A stretch of DNA of 64,000 nucleotides, taken from the NCBI GenBank assembly GCA_029204225.1, contig CM055113.1, positions 20,109,798 through 20,173,797 on the forward strand. Reading direction: 5' to 3'. Of the stretch, positions 44,781 to 54,861 are shown piece after piece. A model generated the notes under the pieces. The model was not told the origin of the DNA. It was given only the letters and a program-made list of their open reading frames with translations, and did not search any database. The position numbers and the translations under genes are program-made. Each line of letters starts with the position of its first letter. The first letter of the stretch is position 1. The DNA comes from Diphasiastrum complanatum (Eukaryota > Streptophyta > Lycopodiopsida > Lycopodiales > Lycopodiaceae).

Positions 44781-45164
44781 TTCATGCTTTGAAGAGGTGA
44801 GGGTGTATACATCAAATCATCAGTGTTTTTGCTTGCAGGAACTCAGATTTTGGAGAGGGATTCAAACTCGCTGAGAAACAAGCAATCTGTGGATCATAAG
44901 TGGATCAAATCAAGGCTGATCTGATCCAGCGGAGCTCTGTATGGACAGAGAGCTCACACATGTGAAATCAGCCCTCATTAATGAGTGCTCCTTCTCAATG
45001 AATGATTCAAATTTGATGTTTTATAGCTTGCTAGATAGGTATTGAGGAGTAGAATGTATTGTTTTGGTTTCTAAATCAATTTGATTTGTTTTTAGAAGAA
45101 TTTTAGGCAATCAGAGAGTTTGAGAGGGTACTCAACTCATGGGATATGCCAAAGTGAGCACACA

Positions 45165-46187
45165 CTGCAACATCCAGTGGCAAGAAGAAGTTGTCAAAGA
45201 TCAAGTGTTTTTTTTGTGGCAAGAAAGGACACTATGCATCAAATTGTTTTAAGAAGAAGAACCAATCTAAGCAAGCTAACCTTACTAACGAGGATGAGTG
45301 TGAGGGTGTAGAGAGTGAAAGAGAGGATTCATTAATGATGTCTACTTTTTCATCTTTTCCATTTAAGAATGAAGAAGTCTAGTGGATAGATAGTGGGGCT
45401 AGTTCCCATATGTCTAGTTCTAGGAACTCTTTCACTAATCTCATGCCATATCTAGGTGCAAAAAGGTCAATCTATATCGCTAATGATGTAGAGTGTAGGA
45501 TTGAAGGAATAGGTAGCATTCCATTGCATGCATCATCATCAAAATCTTTTTGCTTACATGATGTTCAGTATGTATCTAGATTGACTAAGAATCTCATTAG
45601 TCTAGGACAATTGTTTGATAGTGGATTGGATGTCAAGTTTCAAGTTGACAAGTGTATAATCTCAAGAGAAAATGAAGTTATTGCTAGAGGATCTAGAATT
45701 GGTAAGTTGTTCAAACTAGATTCTAGGGAGAGTGCTAACATTTCAGATATTGCTTATGAGATCAAGGTTCTACAGGAGGATCTGTGGCACAAGAGATTAG
45801 GTCATCCCAATCTCAAAGCCATGCAATATGTGGTCAAAGAAGGAAAAGCTATTGGTCTACCAAAGACACTGTCAAAGGAGCTTCTACCTTGTGAAGCTTG
45901 TGTGCTGGCAAAGTCACACATAAGGCCTTTTCCTAAATCAAGTATCAAGACAAAGCAACCAATTGAACTTGTACAGTCAGATGTTCATTTCTCATCAACT
46001 AAGAGCAAAGGAGGAGCCAACTGCTTTGTCTCTTTTGTAGATGATTATACAAGACATTCTTGGATCTATATGTTGTCTTCAAAAGCCATGGTCTATGATG
46101 TTTTTCTTACTTTTAAAGCTTATGTAGAGAAGAAGTTTCCTTTCAAGTTAAAAGCTTTAAGAAGTGATAGTGGAGGAGAGTACTCAT
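45165..46187 (+). pseudogene. copia-A2 zinc knuckle, protease and part of integrase
   Basis: The frame begins at GKKKLSKIKCFFCGKKGHYA directly after leader-like sequence, so the capsid was deleted. The zinc knuckle is CFFCGKKGHYASNC. TAG replaces the Trp before IDSGASSHM at about 45,380. From 45,410 a 261-residue open frame covers protease C-terminus, HKRLGHPN, CEACVLAKSH, and the integrase up to LRSDSGGEY, then stops at a junction at 46,187. Residues such as SKSFCLHDVQYV are intact where copia-A1 has a stop. Confidence 0.93.
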
Positions 46188-46816
46188 TAATATAATATAC
46201 AGGCAAATTGAAAAGACATTTCGACTCCTCTATAGGGTTGGATTCATCATCAGATGTATTTAGTCCAATAAAAGAATCCTGGAAAACATCAGCATTTACA
46301 TCAATATAAGTCACTTTCCTTATCAGGAGTGTCAATAAGAAAGTGACTGATATCCTTAATAGCTAACTGAACAGAGGATGATGCAAAAGGAGGGTCAACA
46401 ACATAAACTTCCTCATCATCTGGGATCTAAACTAACAGGAAAAGTACGAAACTACTCTGATATTCGACCAATCGACATATCTTGTTGCAATATAGACACA
46501 TTGAACTGCTTTTGAAAAGTTCAAACAATTTGGTGAACATTCTATCCGGTCTATGTCTGAAAGCTGGGAAGAAATGAACAAGATCAGTATAATGCATGTA
46601 CTGGAGTGGACCTATGGAGAAAACATGCTTACTAAGTATATCTCTGAATCTAACATAATGTTCATAAAATAAGTCAGAATTTGGTTGTGCAGTCCTGAAA
46701 ACATGTAGATATGGCCTGAATAGGTTGTGGAAGTAGTCTAGGTTTTCAGTAATCCCAAATTTACTAAAAAATGAACTCAAGCCTGAATCTCGTGAGGATC
46801 CTGAGGAAGAGGCCAT
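46188..46816 (-). CDS. Unknown gene, probably two exons, truncated
   Basis: The reverse strand has ATG at 46,816 (MASSSGSSRDSGLSSFFSKF) and an open frame to 46,427, with aromatic-rich HYVRFRDILSKHVFSIGPLQ and HYTDLVHFFPAFRHRPDRMF. After FKSS a GT at about 46,497 and an AG near 46,435 could bound an intron. The next segment, down to 46,200, reads acidic sequence (DDEEVYVVDPPFASSSVQLA; SDDESNPIEESKCLFNLPVY) with one frame slip near 46,315. It is cut at 46,187 by copia-A2. I do not recognise the family. Composition and length suggest a real gene, not a transposon. It is divergent from the histone-like gene at 47,631 and shares the repeated upstream motif. Confidence 0.45.
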
Positions 46817-47630
46817 GGTAGTAACGTGAATATCGCACTTGTGTGCAAGGGAGAACTGAAACAAAACTAACTATCAAGATGGCGCACAAGAGGGATATGT
46901 ACAGCAGGCAGATACCAAATATCGCACTTGTGCGCAAGTAGGTATCGTTGCAAGCAAACGAACAACAATGCGTGCGCACAAGAGCGATATGCCGCGAATT
47001 TCGATAACGGAAAAGGTAAAAAATTAATCGGTTTTCATGCCATTTATACTAAATTTTTGCACGTGATGGACAAAGGACACATGTCTACTTTCAATTGGAC
47101 TACAGGCACTGGCACATGTGAGGTGACACTCGGACACGTGTAACCTGGACACGTGTCGCGTGTTCATTCGTTTGCTCGACAACACGTGTCGCTCTCGCAT
47201 TTTCTCATACAAATCCCACACTTGTAATGTGACCGGGTAACACATGTTGCTCTCGCATTTGTCCATACAACTCCCACATGTGTGATAGGATGTTCTTTCA
47301 CACGTGCGAATCGTGATATAAAATCATAAACTTCGATGAATTTTTTTCACTTTTTTGTTCGCTCCGCATATCGCACTTGTGCGCATCCTTCACAATCGAT
47401 GTTCCTCCTACCGCCTTCCATGCGCACAGGTCCGATACATCTGCCTACGAGTCTCCCCGTATCACACTTGTGCGTCTTTCTTCAAAACTAATCGCTCTCT
47501 CTTATATTTGGCTCGCACAAGTCCGATATACCGTATGTCCGTACATATCGGTCCTCTGCGAGGTGTTTATCATCCCTCCCTGCTCATCCTAACCGTCACG
47601 CACAAGTCCGCTATCCCATAATACACGTCC
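46817..47630. promoter_or_regulatory. Intergenic region with repeated TATCGCACTTGTGCGC motif
   Basis: Between the divergent genes the word ATCGCACTTGTGCGC, in either direction and with 1-3 changes, occurs at about 46,828, 46,875, 46,920, 46,975, 47,366, 47,418, 47,461, 47,510 and 47,598. The part 47,090-47,300 adds CACGTG (G-box) palindromes at about 47,136 and 47,150, and near-matches (CACATG, CACGTG in CACACGTGCG) elsewhere. A TATAAAA box lies at 47,317-47,323 on the forward strand. The last motifs are close to the ATG at 47,631. Confidence 0.7.
47317..47323 (+). promoter_or_regulatory. TATA box candidate for the histone-like gene
   Basis: TATAAAA preceded by GTGA, 308 bp upstream of the ATG. 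Plausible but not proven. Confidence 0.4.
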
Positions 47631-48160
47631 ATGGATAGGAGAAAGCAGACAAGGATGGACTTCTTCTCTCCTGGATCATCCTCAACCCCTGCGGTTGCCA
47701 TTACACCACCCGCTAGACCTAGAACGCGCAACCGTAGCAGGTGGCTCTCTGAGATACGCAAGTATCAGAGATCAACAGCTCTGTTGATCCCAAGAGCTCC
47801 ATTCTACCATGTTTTTCGAAACATAACAAGAAATGATCTTGGACAGCTAGTTAGATTCACACCCAGTGCTCTTCAGTGCCTTCAGGAGGCTGCTGAAGAT
47901 TACATTAGCCTTTTTTTGAGGATTTTTTTTTGCTTGCAATCCATTCCAAGAGAGTCACCATAATGCCCAAGGATTTTCAGCTCCTGATGAGAATGAGGGA
48001 TAGGTATTGTAGGTTACACATATCTCAGTCTGCTACTCCTAGACCAACTCCTCTAGATAGGACCGATTTTTCTACGAAGCATCCTAAGAAGCAGACAGCA
48101 TCCCAAGAGAGCTCCGAAGAAAGTAAGGAGGGTAGACACCATAGATTCAATGAAGCCTAA
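47631..48160 (+). pseudogene. Histone H3 variant, CENH3-like, one-base frameshift
   Basis: The first frame, from ATG 47,631, gives a divergent 40-residue tail (RRKQTRMDFFSPGSSSTPAV) and then the histone fold: EIRKYQRSTALLIPRAPFYH, VRFTPSALQCLQEAAEDYIS. After the T7 run at 47,911-47,917 the frame is lost. One base away it continues LLAIHSKRVTIMPKDFQLLM, the H3 alpha-2/alpha-3 sequence, and ends at TAA 48,158-48,160 after a long Ser/Glu/Lys tail (ASQESSEESKEG). LLIPRAPF and LQEAAEDY, and one extra residue in the loop between PF and RF compared with H3, are CENH3 hallmarks. Canonical H3 has LLIRKLPF and LQEASEAY. There are no introns, although plant CENH3 genes usually have several, so it may be a retrocopy. 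The protein would sit in centromeric nucleosomes if functional. Confidence 0.85.
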
Positions 48161-48401
48161 TCCGAAATCCATTATAGATAACGCTGGTGTTGATAATGTT
48201 GTAAATATAGCTACATCTGTTTTGGATACCCCTTTAATTCATGTAGATACTACACATCCACCTCCTCCTCCTCCTCCTCCAAATTTTTATACATATATAG
48301 ATTCGGATGATTATCTTAAATTTGAGAAAGATATATCTGATGCTATAGATACAATTGGTACTCCTTTTTGTTTCAGACTAGATGAACTTGATCTAGTATA
48401 A
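48150..48401 (+). CDS. Hypothetical 83-residue proline-rich ORF
   Basis: MKPNPKSIIDNAGVDNVVNI, a run of eight Pro encoded by CCT repeats, then acidic DSDDYLKFEKDISDAIDTIG and FCFRLDELDLV. It overlaps the end of the histone-like frame by 11 bases in another frame, so it may be the original C-terminus of that protein after a frameshift, or a separate small gene. No family recognised. Confidence 0.3.
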   Translation: MKPNPKSIIDNAGVDNVVNIATSVLDTPLIHVDTTHPPPPPPPPNFYTYIDSDDYLKFEKDISDAIDTIGTPFCFRLDELDLV

Positions 48402-48689
48402 ATTTTAGAGTTCTAGATTGCTTGGATCTCAAAGACAGACGGGCTTCTATCAGTGATCATGTGATAGAGTCCGGGCTTACATTCTTGCATTATGACATTG
48501 CAAGAGATTCATCCAATGAGTTGTTGGGGCTGAGTAGCTTTTTGCTTTAGGCCTTCAAGGAGAATAATGACACATTGTCATAGTGTCTGACAAGTGGTTT
48601 TACACCAGCAACAAAGCTGTTTTATGCATTAACATTGGCATTGTCAATGGAAATAGTTCTCAGAATTGCAGCTAAAGAAATTTTAATCT
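48402..48689 (+). other. Degenerate coding-like stretch
   Basis: A forward frame reads FRVLDCLDLKDRRASISDHV and FALTLALSMEIVLRIAAKEI-like segments with stops at intervals. It may be a decayed gene part. I cannot name it. Confidence 0.3.
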
Positions 48690-49430
48690 TTTTGGTCCAC
48701 GTTCATGATTATAATTAGTCCCAGTTTGCTACGCCCCCCTGGATTACACTCAATCTTTATGAGAAAGGGATTCGTTTTTGGTGGGTCTACAAAGTAATTC
48801 ACTCACCAAAAAAAAAAAAAAACCTCATTACTACTTGTGAAGATCAACTTATCAATAATGATGCTATAGGACATATTTTGGTAGAATTGGAGATAGACTC
48901 ATTTGGTTTGGGCGATTTGTCACATGATGATGTGGCAAATGATAACGAGGGACCACCAAATGAATAAGTGAGATAGCATGATGTATTTCAGCTTATTGGA
49001 ATATTAATCATATTGCTCACAGATGCAATTGCACTTTATTATTTGACTAGTTGACATCAAACACGAAGTCGATGCTTGTGAGTACACAAATTGTGGTCAT
49101 GATATTTTTGTGATACATAAATTTCTTAATTCACTTGTGGATATGGCAACTATTGTCGATAGAAACTGGAATTCAGTGTGTTGATAGACAACAATTTTCA
49201 AAAGTGATCTTTTGGAATCCAACAATAACATATTTCTAGCTTGATATGGTTTTTGGTCCACCTCCATGATTATAATTAGTCCCAATTTACTAACACCCCC
49301 CCCCCTAGATTGCACTCAATCTTTATGAGAAAGGGATAAGTTTTTGGGGTGGTGACTCTAGATTATACTTGTTATCTTTTTATGTTCTACAAAGTAATGC
49401 ACTCACTGGTAAAAAGAAAATCTCATGTAG
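48690..49430. repeat. Direct repeat flanking a CACTA-like fragment
   Basis: About 48,690-48,800 and 49,250-49,420 share TTTTTGGTCCAC, CATGATTATAATTAGTCCCA and ACTCAATCTTTATGAGAAAG. Between them, 48,885-49,207 matches the internal CACTA-like sequence at 39,055-39,368 (same orientation). A poly-A run (16 A) is at 48,808-48,823 and a poly-C run at about 49,296. Confidence 0.7.
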
Positions 49431-50823
49431 AAACTTCATGACAACATTCAAAGTATGACAATGATGACTTTCCCATCAATTCTCCTCTAAAACTATTGTC
49501 GAAAGCTTATGATCTATGACTCGTTTACGTATAGAATATTTTTTCAGTGAGATTCATGAAGATGATTACTATTCCAATACCCTAGAGGAAAATTTTTTGT
49601 TCATTAATTCAAGCACCAAGTGGAGAGAAAAGGTTGAAGGAAGTAAGTAAACTCCTAGTGAGAAAACTTAGCCTCTTGGCCTATAGATTGCTTACCCGAG
49701 CTCTCTTTTTCAAAATAAAAAGACCACTTATCTCGAAGAGACTATGGCCCTCCTGTAATCATTTTGTTACATTCTAATAGGAGATACTACTATCTACTCA
49801 ACTAATGTTGTTAATGTGTGACATATGTGTAGGCTAGCAACTTTATGGTTCATATGCATGGCAAGGAACATAACTAGAGTCCTCTCTGCATAGCTAGAAT
49901 TTCTCATGCTTAATGATTGTTTGGCTTGTGTGACAAATCTTTTGCATGCTCACTATAAATCTTGCTGAGCACTTAGATTTTCTTGTTTAGAAAAAATATT
50001 CTTAGTATCAAATTCTTTTGGCTCTTCTATGGCAACATACTTTTGAAATCATGTTTGTAGTATGCTCCTTAGTTGGGTCAGCACTAGTCAACACCTCAAC
50101 TTCCTCTTGACTAATTTTTGTAATCATTTATGATGGTTTATTAAACTGTAATTAATTTGTTCTGATCCTAATACTATCATTTATGATGGTTTCCAAAAAG
50201 GTGACAAACTACCACAAATTCTCACTGATGTTTTGATGAATCTTTTATGTAGGGCAGCAAGTTTTTGTCTTCTTGAGCTATTTTCCACCCTATAATGGAA
50301 CTAGGGTTATCAAAGTAATGGAGAATTCCTTAGCATTGGATATTGAAATTGATCACATTAATAGCGCATAAGATAGTCACATAACATATTGTCTCGAAGA
50401 TAGCGTCTCGCATGAAAACAAACTAGTATTAAACTGAAATAGTGGTAGAAGTGCTTAGTTAATAGTAAAGTGAATGTTAGCAAAAGACAACGTAGTAGTA
50501 ACAATGAGAATGTGCAATAGTACTAGACTAGTCTCCTCTCCATGAGTTTTTGCTAATGATATGTGCCTTTGGTTCCTCCCTTGTGGAGTAATTTATTTGA
50601 GACTTCGTTGAGGTATAGAACTAAGTTGTTGTGCTCACAAATTTACAAGATTTGAAATATTAACATGAGATGCAATGGATTGAGGACCCGATATGAGGCC
50701 GTTAGCTAGGATTATGTACATGTGTTGAGTGGGATGGATCAAATCCCAAAAAACATATTCGCTTGCATTTGCGCACACATATACTGTAGGTTTGTAGCCA
50801 TAAGCACCTCCATATTTGTCGTC
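49431..50823. other. No gene recognised
   Basis: AT-rich sequence. One forward frame near 50,255-50,370 reads GQQVFVFLSYFPPYNGTRVI and then stops. It might be a remnant of a retrotransposon tail, but the support is weak. Confidence 0.3.
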
Positions 50824-50828
50824 TCCAC

Positions 50829-51317
50829 TGTTGGTAAACTAGAGCGGCAGTGGTACCAGATCAGTTCATATAACAAGAATATATAAGCGCACAATCAGAT
50901 ATAAGTAAAACAGCCACACACACAAAATAGACAAGAAAATCTACTAACACATTGATTGAATGAAGTTTACAGCATATAAAAATGGTTCAATCCGATAGAC
51001 AGTTATCATAAGTATTCACTATCATGAACTTTTTAGTGGTGCATCAGTATCAGAAGCTACATTAACTATTACTAACAATCAATGCTACAAAACTATTGTT
51101 AGGATCACAATTCCTTGAATACAGTACTACCCAAAAAAAAAGAAGAAGCTATTTCTAGTCTGTGCGGTCTCCCTTTTTATATTTTTCTTTTGAATTAAAA
51201 GAACTAATTAATTGCTAAACCGGTTCTAATTCTCTAACTAATTTCTGATAGCGCACGTAGTGGATTCGTGGCCCTGCACGTCGTGCTTACTGGATGTGCA
51301 CTATACTTTATCTAACA
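50829..51317 (-). mobile_element. copia-D 3' LTR
   Basis: 489 bp, TGTTGG at the left and TCTAACA at the right. A reverse-strand TATA-like word (CTTATATATTC) lies near 50,887. The inner edge is next to the polypurine tract. Confidence 0.85.
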
Positions 51318-51333
51318 CCCCCCTTACAATGCA

Positions 51334-52960
51334 TCATCCTAAACCCATCCTTTTCACAAATTGGATGTGTTTTTGTTTTCCCAGGCTTTTGGTCATTATA
51401 TCTGCAACCATTTCCAGGCTGATACAGTAGATTAATTCCACTTCTCCATTTTCAACGGCCATTCGTAGAAAATGGTACTGCACTTCCACATGCTTCATTC
51501 TCTTGTGGAAAGCTACATTTCTAGATAAGGATATGCAGCCATAAATCGTCAATGCTCCTGGGATCTGTTCCCCAAGTTCAAGGAATCGTTTTAACCATAT
51601 TGCCTCCTTGGTTGCTTGGGTCATATCTATATACTCAGCTTCAGTTGAGGACAGAGCTACACATGCTTGTCTCTTGCTGTTCCAGCTGATTGCACCTCCA
51701 TCGTACTTGAAGACGTAACCTGATGTTGATCTCTTGGTGTCTATGTTTCCTGCCCAGTCGGCATCAGAGTAGCCTATCATGCCCTCATGAAGTCGATTGC
51801 AATATCCCAAATGGAGGTTCAGAGTCCCCTTAATGTACCTGAGTAGCCTTTTTAGTGCAATCCAATGAGGTTGTCCAGGGTTTTTGGAGAATTGACTCAG
51901 TACTCCAACAACATATGCTATATCTGGCCATGTGCAGACCATCTCGTACATCAAACAACCTAATGCTTGTCTATATGGTATGTTTTTCTTCTTTGTTATC
52001 TCTCCAATTCCTTCAGGTCGTTGTTCTTTACTTAGGTTGATTGTTGGTTCCATGGGCGTTGAGACAGGATTGCATTCACACATCCCAAATCTCTTGAGCA
52101 CATCCTTTAAGAATGTCGTTTGACTGAGCTCTATTTGGCGCTGGCCCCTGTCTCTTTCCACCTGAATTCCTAAAATGTATTCAACTTCACCTAGATATTT
52201 CATTTCAAATTTTGATGACAACATTTGTTTCAGCTCTTTTGTCATCTCTGTGTCATTTCCTGCTAATATCAGGCTGTCAACATAAACAAGGATTATCATT
52301 ACTTTGTCATTTAACTTCTTGATGTAAGCACTTGGATCACACATGCTTCTACTGAATCCGTGCTTTACAAAAAAATCATCTATGTTTTTGTATTGGGCTC
52401 TTGATGCCTGTTTTAATCCATAAAGTGCCTTTGTTAGTTTACAGACATGATTTTCTCTTCCTTTGACAACAAATCCCTTTGGTTGGTCTATATAGACTTC
52501 CTCATGTAAATCTCCATTAAGGAAAGTTGTGACCACGTCCATCTGGTGAACTTCAAAATCTCTCAGTGCTGCCAGTGACAAAACAACCCTTATGGAGGTC
52601 AGTTTGGCATCTAGTGCAAAGGTTTCAAAGTAGTCCTCCCCCTCTGTCTGATTGTACCCTTTTGCCACTAGTCGTGCTTTATAGCGACTGATTTCCCCAT
52701 TCAGCTTATTTTTTAGCCTAAAAAACCCATGGTAACTTTATAGCGACTGATTTCCCCATTCTTCTTCCCTATGGTAACTCTGTGGGAATCCATGCTCCAT
52801 TTTTGGCTATTGATGTGAGCTCTTGATTCATTGCTTCAAGCCAATGGCTTGACTCTTCAGTATCTAATGCTTCCTCATATGTTCCAGGCTCCTTGGCATC
52901 CAGTTCTGACACTACCAAGCTATAATCCTCTAATCTCTTGGGCAATCTTCTATTTCTTTC
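51334..52960 (-). pseudogene. copia-D reverse transcriptase and RNase H
   Basis: The 444-residue frame has RT motifs HQMDVVTTFLNGDLHEEVYI, HVCKLTKALYGLKQASRAQY and MIILVYVDSLILAGND. The catalytic box YVDD reads YVDS, so the second Asp is lost. RNase H follows (GYSDADWAGNIDTKRSTSGY; SSTEAEYIDMTQATKEAIWL; HVEVQYHFLR; MVADIMTKSL) and ends LGK. Upstream of the frame (52,669-52,960) the RT N-terminus continues in other frames and contains a 26-bp tandem-like duplication (TTTATAGCGACTGATTTCCC twice, 59 bp apart). Confidence 0.95.
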
Positions 52961-54091
52961 AGACCTTCTTCTTCCTCTCCATGCTCCTCTGCATTATACT
53001 CATGAACCTGCTCTTGCTCCTCTTAAACATTTTGCTTTTGATGGGTTCATCTAGAAGGTTGATTGATTCCTTTGTATTGCTGGTTACCTCAGCTTTTACA
53101 GTTGTCTCTTCTGATTCATCAAACTCTACGTCTCTGCTTTTGATTATGCACCTAGTGACTGGATTGTACAGTCTATATCCACTCCCATCTTCACAATACC
53201 CAACAAAAATGCATTGTACTAATTTGCGCTCAGGTTTGCTTTGTTTCTGATCTGGTATATGCATAAAGGCCCATCTCTTAAAAACTCTAAAATGTGATAC
53301 ATTGGGTTTCCTTCCACACCATGCTTCTTCAGGAGTTTTGTTCCTCAATGCTTTTGTTGGGCAGCGATTGCATATGTACGTCACTGTTAATATTGCCTCA
53401 GCCCAAAAGTCATATCCAAGCCCTTTTCCATGAATCATGCTATGTGCCATTTCCATGAGTGTACGGTTTTTGTGTCCAGCCACCCCATTTTGTTGGGGTG
53501 TGTAGGGCATAATCATTTCTCTTTTTATACCATGCTCAAAGCAATAATTCCGAAACTCCTTTGATGTATACTCTCCTCCATTATCTGTTTTAATTGCCAA
53601 GATCCTCCTCCCATTTTGTTTCTCCACATAGGACTTGATTTATTTTTGAGAATATAGGTGAAAACCTTTCTTGAGTGATCATCTATGAATGTCAGAAAAT
53701 ATTTACCCCCACCAATGGACAGGGTTTTCAACGGTCCACAAATGTCTGAGTGAATCAACTGCAGTACATGTTCTGTTGTTGATTCAATTGTTGAGAAGGG
53801 TTGCCTTCTTTGTTTTCCCATCATGCATGCTTCACAAATTCTGGAATTTTCCCAAGGACAAGGATTGATTCCTCTGACCATTTTTCTATCAGTCAACTGA
53901 TTTAGACTCTTCATACCCAAGTGTCCAAATCGCCTGTGCCATAATCGGGCCATTTCTGCACCTTCCTCAATGCATGCCATTCTTGCATCTGCTCTGTCAG
54001 TTGTTGCTTCTATTTTGACCGTTCCTTGCAGACGGTAAAGGTTCCCACAACGCACTCCTCTGGCTATTTCATTTCCAGCTTTGCTCTGCAT
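52961..54091 (-). pseudogene. copia-D integrase
   Basis: GAG-pre-integrase HRRFGHLGMKSL and CEACMMGKQRRQPFS, core start HSDICGPLKTLSIGGGKYFL and IDDHSRKVFTY, then a frameshift near 53,630. The rest has KTDNGGEYTSKEFRNYC, NGVAGHKNRTLMEMAHSMIH and CNRCPTKALRNKTPEEAWCG. The catalytic Glu of NGVAERKN is Gly (GGA). The frame ends near 52,960 with a Lys/Arg-rich stretch. Confidence 0.95.
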
Positions 54092-54097
54092 CGAACA

Positions 54098-54714
54098 TTA
54101 GTCTTTGTCAAAACTTATGATGAACCTTGCATCTGCTATTTTGCTTATTGATAGCAAATTCTTTTCAAGTCCTGGCACATACATGACATATCTGATGACT
54201 GTCGTAGCTCCACTTGGCATTATTACATTAATGTCACCTGATCCTATTCCATACTGTCGTCCCTTGTCTTCCATTTTTACTTCTCTCGGCTTTTCATACA
54301 TGACACAGTTCCTGAACCATTCACGTTTATGGCTCATGTGCCTGGTCGCTCCTGAATCCAGGTACCATACGTTATTGCCTTCCTCACCTGGTTGTGCAAC
54401 TACAAAATCAAATTCATCATCTGCACTGTTCACTTGTTGTTTCCTTTGCCTCTGGTCTACTCCTTTCTTTCTGCAATTGCTTGCATAGTGCCCAACCTTT
54501 TTGCAGTAGTAACAGGTTATTCTGCTCATGTCCTTCTTTCTAGGCACATTCTGAGCAGTTTCTTCCCTCAATTGTATTTGAGCAGCTTTCTATGTCACGT
54601 TGGCAATGCTGCAGTCCTCGACCTCCGTGAGATTTCGACTGGCTTGAATTTCACACTTCCTGTTGCTGGTCTCAGCACTGTGACATGCCGCATCCTGGCT
54701 TTCCTACTGCACCT
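54098..54714 (-). pseudogene. copia-D protease and gag C-terminus
   Basis: The reverse frame has CYYCKKVGHYASNC (zinc knuckle) near 54,500 and VWYLDSGATRHMSHKREWFR, an intact DSGA protease box. The frame continues upstream through one TAG (NVT*KAAQIQL). The gag is cut at 54,714 by the deletion that joins it to the LTR remnant. Confidence 0.92.
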
Positions 54715-54861
54715 TTTCTTTTGAGTTAAAAGAACTAATTAATTCCTAAACCGGTTCTAATTCTCTAACTAATTTCTGACAGCGCACGTAGTGGGTTCGT
54801 GGCCTTGCACGTCGTGCTTACGTGCTTACTGGATGTGCATTGTACTTTATCTAACATCCAC

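Larger units (their letters stand above)
39682..46187. repeat. Duplicon D1, copy 2
   Basis: Same order as copy 1 (8,312-17,842). It keeps the full copia-E gag left of the nested copia-A and an intact copia-A 5' LTR, both lost in copy 1. It lacks the copia-A gag N-terminal half, the copia-A RT, RNase H and 3' LTR. Together the two copies show one ancestral nested structure. Confidence 0.88.
50824..54861 (-). mobile_element. copia-D insertion with TSD, internally deleted
   Basis: The element spans 50,829-54,856. It is flanked by TCCAC at 50,824-50,828 and TCCAC at 54,857-54,861. The left LTR (50,829-51,317) is complete with ends TGTTGG/TCTAACA. Only the last 142 bp of the right LTR remain (54,715-54,856). 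The polypurine tract (AAGGGGGG) precedes the left LTR in reverse orientation. The matching flanks show that the outer ends are the original insertion, so the lost LTR part, primer site and gag start went by internal deletion. Confidence 0.95.
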
